This document shows, piece after piece, positions 1 to 6,327 of a DNA stretch of 7,765 nt. The DNA is from RGIG3528 sp045640725 (GTDB lineage Bacteria > Bacillota > Clostridia > Lachnospirales > Lachnospiraceae). Location: NCBI GenBank assembly GCA_045640725.1, contig JAZUFN010000130.1:1-7765 (forward strand). Reading direction: 5' to 3'. Positions within the stretch are counted from its first letter, which is position 1. Each line of letters begins with the position of its first letter. The notes under the pieces are model-generated. The model saw only the letters and a list, made by a program, of their open reading frames with translations. It did no database searches and had not been told where the DNA came from. Both the position numbers and the translations under genes were made by a program.

Positions 1-1896
1 TCCGGTATGGTTTTTGTTGCTTTGCAGCCTGCTCAAGGACTTGTTATTAGCGGGGATAATCCGCAAAAACTGTTTCCGGGCTCTAATGTATCTTTTCAAA
101 TATCTACCGACGATAATCATTATATTAAGGAATCTGATCAATATACATTAATTAATGGCTATGCAAATTTCGGCTCTATTAATACCTCCTGCACCCTTTA
201 CCTTTCACTGGGCGAGTACTGCAATCTTAAGCTAAATGTTGGAGAAGGGGGACAGGCTGTAGCCAGCCAATTATCGAAAATCAAGCTGGGAGATACCATC
301 TCCATTTCCATCACACCCGACGAGGGATACAAACTTAAATCTATTAAAGTTAATGATATTTTCCGCAAGCCCAATGATAATGACGATTTTGAATTCACCG
401 TAGAAGGTAACAGCATCGTGGACATAGCTTTTGAGGAAATCCCCGCACCAGAACGCAATACCTTCAATGTCATTCTTGTAACAAACGGTGAGCCTACCAT
501 TCTTCCGGGCTACGAAAATCTTACTCCCGGAACAGTTGTTACCTTACCACTAGGCGATGTAGAAGAAATAACTACCAGCTATTACAGCCTTATCGGATAT
601 AACACCGCCTCAGATTTTTCAGGCGACTACTATGCTCTTGGCTCAATGGTGACCATCGGCCACCAGGATTTGCTGCTCTATCCTCAGGAATACAAATACG
701 CTGAGTCAGAAGAATTTGAAGGTCAGATTGTAAATTCTAACTATCTTATCGAAAAATTCAAAGGTACTCCCATAAATGGTATAGTAAGTATTCCACCATT
801 TATTAATGGCGTACCTGTTACAGATATTGAACCGGGTGCTTTTGATAATATCGAAGGACTTACCACTGTTGTTTTCCCTGTGGGTATGAAAATTATAAAG
901 CCTGCCACCATATGCAATTGTCAGGATTTCACTACACTCATTCTGCCCCAGACCATGGAAAGCGTTAATAATAACGCCATATCCAACTGTCCAAATTTTA
1001 AGAATCTTAGAATTATAGCTACTTATGAAAACCGCTTTTTTGCCTCATATGATTCAGCTACTGCTGATAAATTTGTAAGACTTCAAAATATAACCGGCAA
1101 AAAAATAATAGTAGTTGGTGGTTCGTCCGTATCGTTTGGTCTGTCCAGCCAGCTTCTTATGGAAGTTTTTCCTGACTATGAGGTAATTAACTTTGGCGCC
1201 TCTTATTTGACCGGAATGCACGTTTCTCTTCAGCTTATCAGTCCTTACATAAACGATGGTGATATAGTTATTCTGGCTCCTGAATATTACAGCTCCACCT
1301 ATGGCACTACAGATCCTGTACAGGCTACTATCTGGCATAGTTTTACTACCAATCTGAATATGCTTAACACCATAGATGTCAACGCTTGCCCGGCAGTATT
1401 GGATTCTTTCGTAGATGCCATGAATCTGCTTCGTAGCTCCATAAAAAGCGGTAAACTTCCGGATCCATACATAAATAGAAGCTATTTCAACGAATATGGT
1501 GATTTAGCCTATGTCAGACCTGCTAAAAACAATCAAGTGTTTACCTCTATTTCCACCGGAATAGCGACTAATAAGGGCTTTAATTTAATCAATTCTTATG
1601 TAGATGATTTTACTAATAGAGGGGCCATTTGTCTTTTTACCTTCCCACCGGTCTACGTAAAAGAAATTACTGAAAAATTCTCCAGAAGTGTTCAGACTCT
1701 CTTGAACATGCTTTATTCAAATATTAGTCCCAACTGTTATATTATTTCAGATCCCAGGGATTATGCTTTTACTGATAACTTGTTTTATGATAACTACTAT
1801 CACACCACTTTGGAAGGTGCTGCGCGACGTACCGAAATACTGATTCAAGACTTAAAAAAACACTTTAACCTTTATTCATCACACTACACCAATTAA
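1..1896 (+). CDS. Surface protein with beta-repeats, BspA-like leucine-rich segment and C-terminal SGNH-like acyltransferase/esterase domain (5' partial)
   Basis: The reading frame is open to the left edge. The first Met (base 7) has no ribosome binding site and falls inside a beta-strand of a repeat, so the true start and any signal peptide lie upstream. Numbering from that Met: about 1-145 resembles two divergent InlB-type B-repeats (for example LGDTISISITPDEGYKLKSI at 94-113); about 150-227 resembles a Listeria-Bacteroides repeat (GYNTASDFSGDYY); about 235-337 is a short BspA-like LRR_5 segment (DIEPGAFDNIEGL); about 345-620 is an SGNH-like domain. The SGNH domain shows GGSS at 371-374 (probable nucleophile Ser373), INFG at 394-397 and DNYYH at 595-599 (probable Asp and His). 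The family includes acetyltransferases and esterases acting on exported glycans. The adjoining MBOAT gene, 11 bases downstream, points to O-acylation of a cell-surface polymer. The polymer is unknown. No sortase motif is seen at the C-terminus. Domain calls are by eye; the SGNH assignment is the firmest. Confidence 0.8.
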   Translation, partial: SGMVFVALQPAQGLVISGDNPQKLFPGSNVSFQISTDDNHYIKESDQYTLINGYANFGSINTSCTLYLSLGEYCNLKLNVGEGGQAVASQLSKIKLGDTISISITPDEGYKLKSIKVNDIFRKPNDNDDFEFTVEGNSIVDIAFEEIPAPERNTFNVILVTNGEPTILPGYENLTPGTVVTLPLGDVEEITTSYYSLIGYNTASDFSGDYYALGSMVTIGHQDLLLYPQEYKYAESEEFEGQIVNSNYLIEKFKGTPINGIVSIPPFINGVPVTDIEPGAFDNIEGLTTVVFPVGMKIIKPATICNCQDFTTLILPQTMESVNNNAISNCPNFKNLRIIATYENRFFASYDSATADKFVRLQNITGKKIIVVGGSSVSFGLSSQLLMEVFPDYEVINFGASYLTGMHVSLQLISPYINDGDIVILAPEYYSSTYGTTDPVQATIWHSFTTNLNMLNTIDVNACPAVLDSFVDAMNLLRSSIKSGKLPDPYINRSYFNEYGDLAYVRPAKNNQVFTSISTGIATNKGFNLINSYVDDFTNRGAICLFTFPPVYVKEITEKFSRSVQTLLNMLYSNISPNCYIISDPRDYAFTDNLFYDNYYHTTLEGAARRTEILIQDLKKHFNLYSSHYTN

Positions 1897-1897
1897 C

Positions 1898-1903
1898 AAG
1901 GAG
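1898..1903 (+). promoter_or_regulatory. Ribosome binding site of the MBOAT gene
   Basis: AAGGAG lies 4 bases before the ATG at 1908 and just after the TAA that ends the upstream gene. It is a strong Shine-Dalgarno match and fixes the start of the MBOAT protein. Confidence 0.85.
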
Positions 1904-1907
1904 TACT

Positions 1908-3275
1908 ATGTCACTGACTTCAGTCAACTACATATTGTTCTTACTGGCATCAGTGACCATCTATTACCTGCTGCCAACCAGATTTAAAAGCCATGTGATT
2001 TTTCTGGTAAGTATAGCTTTTTATATTTTTATTTCTCCGGAAAAATTGCTTATGCTTATGGCTTATATCTGGATTATTTATTTTTTGGGATATGCTATTC
2101 ATAAATTTGAAAAAATCAGCTATCTCCTGTTTATCCTGGGGACTTCTCTCAGTCTGGCTGTCTTGGCATCTCTTCGACTATTGACTGCCATAAAAATTGG
2201 TGACTTTGCTCCTTTGGGTTTATCTTACTGTGTATTGCAAAGTATTTACTACTTAAGACAGATACGATTAGGTATTATCACGCCGCTAGCATCCCCTGTT
2301 AATCTGTTCGCTTACCTGCTATTCTTTCCCAAGATCCTCGCCGGACCTGTAGAAGCTCCGGATTTATTCTTGAAGAGGCTGGAATTGGCCAAGTTTTCAT
2401 CTCAAGATATCAATCGTGGTCTTCCGCTTATTGCCATAGGTATGGCCAAAAAGCTGGCTGTAGCAGAGGTTCTTACGCCGGTTGCCACTCTGGCATTTAA
2501 TGTAACTCCGGAGCTTTCCGGACTCTCCTATCTGATTGGTATCATTTCCTATTCATTTGTTATATTATTTGATTTTTCAGGCTACTCCGATATTGCCCTT
2601 GGCTCAGCCCTGCTTTTTGGCATTGAGTTAACAGACAATTTCCACAACCCTTATCTCTCTATGGGAATAGTTGATTTCTGGAAAAGATGGCACATAAGCC
2701 TTACTTCCTGGCTCCGCATCAATGTTTACTTTCCTCTGGGTGGAAGCAGAGTCAAAAAAGGTGAACGAAACTTCAATATTCTCACAGTATTTATACTAAG
2801 CGGTGTATGGCACGGCGCCAGTCTGAATTTCCTTGCATGGGGTATATATCATAGTTTACTTCAAATAATCGAAATCTTTTTAAGGGAGAAATCCGGCCTT
2901 CACAATAAAAAACGACATATTCCTTTATTATTTCGGCCATTTTTCATACTCTTAACCTTTGCGTTTGTTACGGTAGGCTGGGTCCTCTTTAGAGCTCCAA
3001 ACCTCACTAGTGCTTATCAAATATTGACTGGCGTTTTTAATCCTTGGCAAGGCTTTATGCCTGCACTGACTGAGCTTAATTTGTCTTTAATCGCACTTAT
3101 ATGTGCTATAGTTGCTATACTTATTACCACTATTTTAAAGGCTATTGTTGCCAAGTATAACCTTTCTTTTGTCACTTCCGGCATTATTACTGCCGTTAGT
3201 TTATTGGTTGCAATTTTCGGTCTGTCCTTAATGGGCTCCAATTCTGCAAATTCATTTATTTACTTTAATTTTTAA
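1908..3275 (+). CDS. MBOAT-family membrane-bound O-acyltransferase (AlgI/DltB/PatA-like)
   Basis: This 455-residue polytopic membrane protein has about ten or more hydrophobic segments. Recognised MBOAT features are FPKILAGPVEAPDLF (140-154), the DFSGYSDIALG segment (222-232), FHNPYLSMGIVDFWKRWHIS (245-264), and SGVWHGASLNF (298-308), whose His302 corresponds to the conserved catalytic histidine of AlgI and DltB. The protein ends in FIYFNF, an aromatic ending common in this family. Length is normal and the protein looks intact. Family members pass acyl groups, usually acetyl or D-alanyl, from a cytoplasmic donor through the membrane to an extracytoplasmic partner. Here the probable partners are the SGNH-like proteins encoded on either side. 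The gene lies 11 bases after the first and 2 bases before the second, so the three are probably co-transcribed. No DltA/DltC carrier genes are present, which favours an acetylation role over teichoic acid D-alanylation. The acyl donor and acceptor are not determined by the sequence. Confidence 0.93.
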   Translation: MSLTSVNYILFLLASVTIYYLLPTRFKSHVIFLVSIAFYIFISPEKLLMLMAYIWIIYFLGYAIHKFEKISYLLFILGTSLSLAVLASLRLLTAIKIGDFAPLGLSYCVLQSIYYLRQIRLGIITPLASPVNLFAYLLFFPKILAGPVEAPDLFLKRLELAKFSSQDINRGLPLIAIGMAKKLAVAEVLTPVATLAFNVTPELSGLSYLIGIISYSFVILFDFSGYSDIALGSALLFGIELTDNFHNPYLSMGIVDFWKRWHISLTSWLRINVYFPLGGSRVKKGERNFNILTVFILSGVWHGASLNFLAWGIYHSLLQIIEIFLREKSGLHNKKRHIPLLFRPFFILLTFAFVTVGWVLFRAPNLTSAYQILTGVFNPWQGFMPALTELNLSLIALICAIVAILITTILKAIVAKYNLSFVTSGIITAVSLLVAIFGLSLMGSNSANSFIYFNF

Positions 3276-3277
3276 CT

Positions 3278-4618
3278 ATGAGAAAAACACTTCAACCATT
3301 GATTCTATTACGAAATATAGTTTTTACAGCCTTGATTATCGCAATTCCTTTTGCGGTATTATATTTCTATGCCATTAATCGCCCTGTTGCCTTTGCTGAT
3401 TCATATTATGCAGCTCTTCAGGGTAAATACGACAGAATAAAGCAGGTAGATGTGCCAAAAGTAGTGGTTATAGGAGGCTCAGCCACAGCATTTGCGATTG
3501 ATTCCGATCTCATTGAAAAAGAAACCGGTCTTCCAGTGGTAAATTTTGGCTTATATGCTGCTATAGGCTTCAAGCCAATGCTGGACTTAGCTTTGCCACA
3601 CATTAATGCGGGGGATATTGTGATTCTTTTACCTGAGCCTTCCTCTCAAACCTACTCTACTTATGCAGGCTATGAATACCTGCTATATGCCATGGAGGGA
3701 CGTTCTGATATGGCTATGACTCTCGGCTGGGATTACACTAAGTATTTTCTCCACTTTTTCCCTGAATATTTGAAAAAGGCCGACAAGGCGTTAAACAGCG
3801 AAAATAATAACCATACCATTTATGCGTCTTCTTCCTTCAACGAAAAGGGCGATATAATCTACCGCCGTCCGGAAAATATTATGTCCCTGGGCTATTCCTT
3901 GGATAATCCTCCGGAAATCAAATCTTCCATTATTACCGACAGCTTTGCCGATATGGTTAATAAATTCACCAAAAAGGCTGAAAAACATGGTGCCAGCGTT
4001 TACATGAGCTTTCCTCCTATAAATAGCGCTTCTATATTCCCCACAAGCGATGAAGATCTCATTTCCTTTATAAACACTCTTTCAGATAAACTGGTGGCGC
4101 CTGTTTGCAGTAATATTTCCGGATGTATTATGGAGCCGGGCTATTTTTATGATTCCAATTTTCACGTTAATGATGCCGGTTCTACCTATTTTTCACTCTT
4201 GCTTTCCAATGACATTAAGAGACTTCAGGGTAATGTAAGTGAAACGCTTACTGCTTTTCCTACACCGCCTCCACTTTATGTGACTATCGCAATCCCAAAG
4301 GATATTCAGGGCTTCAAATGCCTTGTATCAGAAGACAGCGTCTATATTACAGGCATCACATCTACACTGATTGATAATAAAGTTATTACCATTCCTGATA
4401 CTTTGGATGATAAGAAGGTAGTGGCCTTGCAGGGTGCTATCTTCGAGGATTGTGAGCGCCTTGAGGAGATTATTATTCAATGCAGTAGCCGACCGGAAGT
4501 GGGCACTAACCTTTTATCCGGCTTGAATAATCCAATAAAAATAAAGGTCCCTAAGGACCTTTACATAGACTACCTCACTGATTACTTCTGGGGTTACTAT
4601 TCTGAAAATCTGGAATAA
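3278..4618 (+). CDS. Membrane-anchored SGNH-like acyltransferase/esterase with C-terminal BspA-like leucine-rich segment
   Basis: This 446-residue protein starts with a basic stretch and one hydrophobic segment (about 12-32), which fits a signal anchor with the rest outside the membrane. The SGNH-like domain covers about 58-315: IGGSATAFAI with probable nucleophile Ser68, VNFG (88-91), a GDIVILLPEP strand (112-121), and YDSNFH (291-296) with probable Asp292 and His296. Residues about 335-446 form a BspA-like LRR_5 tail (VVALQGAIFEDCERLEEIII at 381-400) that ends in a family-typical YFWGYYSENLE. It is a paralogue of the SGNH domain encoded two genes upstream, sharing INxGDIVIL, SxFNExGD and FPP motifs, but its leucine-rich part is at the other end. 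The start lies 2 bases after the MBOAT stop and has no clear Shine-Dalgarno sequence, suggesting translational coupling. The last 44 bases overlap the convergent radical SAM gene. The likely role is to take the acyl group from the MBOAT protein and place it on an extracellular glycan; this is inferred from family and context. Confidence 0.85.
   Translation: MRKTLQPLILLRNIVFTALIIAIPFAVLYFYAINRPVAFADSYYAALQGKYDRIKQVDVPKVVVIGGSATAFAIDSDLIEKETGLPVVNFGLYAAIGFKPMLDLALPHINAGDIVILLPEPSSQTYSTYAGYEYLLYAMEGRSDMAMTLGWDYTKYFLHFFPEYLKKADKALNSENNNHTIYASSSFNEKGDIIYRRPENIMSLGYSLDNPPEIKSSIITDSFADMVNKFTKKAEKHGASVYMSFPPINSASIFPTSDEDLISFINTLSDKLVAPVCSNISGCIMEPGYFYDSNFHVNDAGSTYFSLLLSNDIKRLQGNVSETLTAFPTPPPLYVTIAIPKDIQGFKCLVSEDSVYITGITSTLIDNKVITIPDTLDDKKVVALQGAIFEDCERLEEIIIQCSSRPEVGTNLLSGLNNPIKIKVPKDLYIDYLTDYFWGYYSENLE
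4537..4563 (-). terminator. Intrinsic terminator of the transketolase-lgt-radical SAM operon
   Basis: The arms TAAAGGTCC (4542-4550) and GGACCTTTA (4555-4563) are perfectly complementary over 9 base pairs, with the 4-base loop CTAA on the plus strand. On the minus strand the second arm runs directly into TTTTTATTGG (4541-4532). The stem begins 11 bases after the TGA of the radical SAM gene, where a terminator is expected. The plus-strand side lacks a T-run, so it acts in one direction only. It lies wholly within the coding sequence of the convergent SGNH gene. Confidence 0.78.
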
Positions 4619-5480
4619 AACTTTCTTTAGCAACTTCTCCCTCCTGGATAAAGGCATTGGATACACCCATATCCATTACCTGATCCAGGAGTCTTTTGTA
4701 CTCTCGCTTGGTGATTTGTCTGTTTAATTCAGGATATTCTTCTGAAATTTTATAGGGAGTATATTGACTCATAATGCTTATAAATACATTATCGCCATAG
4801 GTCTCATATATGTATCTGATTGCCTCAACAGATTCTTTCACATGACCGGGTAAAAGCAGATTCCTTACTAAAACTCCCTTTTTCATCATCCCGGAATCAT
4901 CAAATTCACAGGGGCCTACTTGTCTGAACATTTCTGCTATTGCAGCTTTAGCGACCTTCGGATAATCCGGAGCCTTGCTATATTTAGCTGCTATGTCCGG
5001 GGATATATATTTAAAATCAGCCAGATAAATATCGATTACCCCTTCCATCTCCTTTAACACGTTTACCGAATCATAAGAAGATGTATTGGAAATAATAGGT
5101 ATCCCAATATCTGTTTTAACCCGCTGTAGCGCGGATTTTATCTGAAGATAGTAATGGGATGGGGTAACCAGATTTATATTATGAGCTCCCTGATCCTTAA
5201 GACTATACATTTCCCGGACCAGCTCGTCTTCTGTGAGATAATATCCCATCTGTCCTGCAGATATATTTTTATTCTGGCAGTAAACACATTTCAGATTACA
5301 TCCCGAGAAAAAAATAGTGCCGCTACCATTTTTTCCAGACAAACACGGCTCTTCCCAATAGTGAAGAGCCGCTCTGGAAATCTTTATTCTATTTTCTACC
5401 GAACATACTCCCAAAGAAGCTGCATCCTGTCGTAAAGCTCCGCAGGCTCTGGGACATGCTGTGCAAGCAATATCAGACAT
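4575..5480 (-). CDS. Radical SAM protein related to pyruvate formate-lyase activating enzyme (COG1313, PflX-like)
   Basis: This complete 301-residue protein carries the radical SAM signature CNLKCVYC at 61-68 (Cys61, Cys65, Cys68), which binds the [4Fe-4S] cluster that cleaves S-adenosylmethionine. The preceding SGKNGSGTIFFSG and later IYLADFKYISPDIAAKYSKA, LVRNLLLPGH and FISIMSQYTP segments are typical of COG1313. The N-terminus has four further cysteines (6, 9, 13, 26) in a CxxCxxxC pattern plus one, a common extension in this family that may bind metal. The family resembles glycyl-radical activases, but its true substrate is not established, and no glycyl radical enzyme is encoded here. 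The start is 1 base beyond the lgt stop (TGA-T-ATG), with only a weak purine-rich stretch before it, so translation is probably coupled to lgt. Its 3' end overlaps the convergent SGNH gene by 44 bases. The family assignment is firm; the function is open. Confidence 0.9.
   Translation of the reverse strand: MSDIACTACPRACGALRQDAASLGVCSVENRIKISRAALHYWEEPCLSGKNGSGTIFFSGCNLKCVYCQNKNISAGQMGYYLTEDELVREMYSLKDQGAHNINLVTPSHYYLQIKSALQRVKTDIGIPIISNTSSYDSVNVLKEMEGVIDIYLADFKYISPDIAAKYSKAPDYPKVAKAAIAEMFRQVGPCEFDDSGMMKKGVLVRNLLLPGHVKESVEAIRYIYETYGDNVFISIMSQYTPYKISEEYPELNRQITKREYKRLLDQVMDMGVSNAFIQEGEVAKESFIPDFQNSNPRSNQ
4641..4699 (+). terminator. Candidate terminator of the plus-strand MBOAT operon, inside the radical SAM gene
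   Basis: CTCCTGGAT (4641-4649) and ATCCAGGAG (4683-4691) are perfect 9-base inverted arms. Between them TGGATA (4658-4663) pairs with TATCCA (4670-4675), and GG (4653-4654) with CC (4679-4680). The outer stem is followed on the plus strand by TCTTTTGT (4692-4699). The structure begins 22 bases after the TAA of the SGNH gene. The long interrupted stem and short T-run make it weaker than a classic terminator, and the region also encodes the C-terminal part of the radical SAM protein. Confidence 0.42.
5332..5380. repeat. Nested inverted repeat (long hairpin) within the radical SAM gene
   Basis: The outer arms TTTCCAGA (5332-5339) and TCTGGAAA (5373-5380) enclose inner arms CGGCTCTTC (5346-5354) and GAAGAGCCG (5363-5371). 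This gives 17 base pairs with an 8-base loop and a 6-versus-1 base asymmetric bulge. It lies about 100-150 bases inside the radical SAM reading frame, over codons for SRAALHYWEEPCLSGK. On the plus strand it is followed by T-rich sequence (TCTTTATTCTATTTTCT). The pairing is directly visible; a role in mRNA folding or in ending antisense transcription is unproven. Confidence 0.6.
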
Positions 5481-5481
5481 A

Positions 5482-6306
5482 TCAGTTTTCTTCTTTTACT
5501 TCTTCTGTCTTCTCTTCTTTTTCCGCAGGCTTTACCGTCAGATCCATAACCGGATAATTCTTGATGGTAAAGAAGGTGAATAACGCGATGCCGCCCAGTA
5601 AAATAAATATGGAAATAAACTGGGATGTTGAAAACGGACCTATCTGGCCACGTACTTCATCACCACGGAAAAATTCTATGACGAATCTTCCTATACTATA
5701 GAAAATCATATAAGAAGAAACTACCTGTCCCGGCTTTTTAAAGAAGCGAGGCATTACATACATAAGCAGAATAAAATGGATAAAATTACCTGCTGAAGAC
5801 ATCAGCTGTGTCGGATAAAGATGAACGTGATTTGGCGCAAAATCTGAATTTTTAAATACAACGGAGAACCAGCTGTCTGTCTCGGCACCATAACAGCAAC
5901 CTGCCATGAAACAGCCAAGACGTCCAAATGCCTGACCCAGCGGAACACTTGGGATAAGCACATCAAACCACTGAGGAATATATACTTTCTTTATCTTGCA
6001 ATAGACGATAACAGATAAAACACCACAAATGAGTCCGCCATATATTACCAGTCCATTACCGAAATCAAGGAGAATAGATGGATTGGCAATTATGTTTTTT
6101 ATGTCTGTAATGATGTAAAGGAGCTTAGCACCCAATACACCACCAATCATAGCCCACATAGTAACGCCAAATACTATATCATAGTCCCATTTTCTGCGCT
6201 TTGCTCTAAATTCGCCTAAAAAATAGGCTGCAAGTACACCTATGGCTATCATGAGCCCATAACCGTACACAGTTACGGGCCCGATAGTTAATAATTCATT
6301 TTTCAT
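5482..6306 (-). CDS. lgt: Prolipoprotein diacylglyceryl transferase
   Basis: Lgt transfers diacylglyceryl from phosphatidylglycerol to the lipobox cysteine of prolipoproteins, the first step of lipoprotein maturation, in the cytoplasmic membrane. The 274-residue protein has about seven hydrophobic segments and the Lgt signature GQAFGRLGCFMAGCCYG (124-140), with Arg129 at the place of the essential arginine of E. coli Lgt. It also has YPTQLMSSAGNF (164-175) and IGRFVIEFFRGDEVRG (205-220). The GCFMAGCCYG form is the one usual in Clostridia. The HGG motif of E. coli Lgt is YGG here (Tyr89). The C-terminal tail (about 259-274) is rich in Glu and Lys and gives a pyrimidine-rich plus strand at about 5487-5525; it is probably cytoplasmic and dispensable. 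The gene follows the transketolase gene by 21 bases and runs directly into the radical SAM gene, so the three are probably one operon, though the functions are unrelated. Confidence 0.96.
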   Translation of the reverse strand: MKNELLTIGPVTVYGYGLMIAIGVLAAYFLGEFRAKRRKWDYDIVFGVTMWAMIGGVLGAKLLYIITDIKNIIANPSILLDFGNGLVIYGGLICGVLSVIVYCKIKKVYIPQWFDVLIPSVPLGQAFGRLGCFMAGCCYGAETDSWFSVVFKNSDFAPNHVHLYPTQLMSSAGNFIHFILLMYVMPRFFKKPGQVVSSYMIFYSIGRFVIEFFRGDEVRGQIGPFSTSQFISIFILLGGIALFTFFTIKNYPVMDLTVKPAEKEEKTEEVKEEN

Positions 6307-6311
6307 TTAAA

Positions 6312-6317
6312 CACCTA
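6312..6317 (-). promoter_or_regulatory. Ribosome binding site of lgt
   Basis: Read on the minus strand, TAGGTG lies 5 bases before the ATG (6306-6304) in the 21-base gap after the transketolase stop. It supports the chosen lgt start. No terminator is seen in this gap, which supports read-through from transketolase. Confidence 0.7.
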
Positions 6318-6327
6318 CTAAAAGCTC

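Noticed and set aside
7..9. ATG at base 7 as the real start of the left-edge SGNH protein
   Set aside because: It lies within a repeat-like beta-strand, has no ribosome binding site and no signal peptide, and the frame is open to the window edge.
198..1338. Minus-strand open frames at 198-500 and 1054-1338
   Set aside because: They are antisense to the SGNH surface protein, have no recognisable motif and lack ribosome binding sites.
2339..2361. Short CCGGA/TCCGG inverted repeat in the MBOAT gene, with a similar one near 2506-2522
   Set aside because: Five-base arms within coding sequence are expected by chance and have no T-run or other context.
5154..5435. A 93-codon plus-strand open frame opposite the radical SAM gene
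   Set aside because: It covers the conserved radical SAM signature on the other strand and shows no protein family features.
6262..6277. CCGTA/TACGG inverted repeat near the start of lgt
   Set aside because: Five-base arms within codons; too short to support a regulatory hairpin without comparative evidence.
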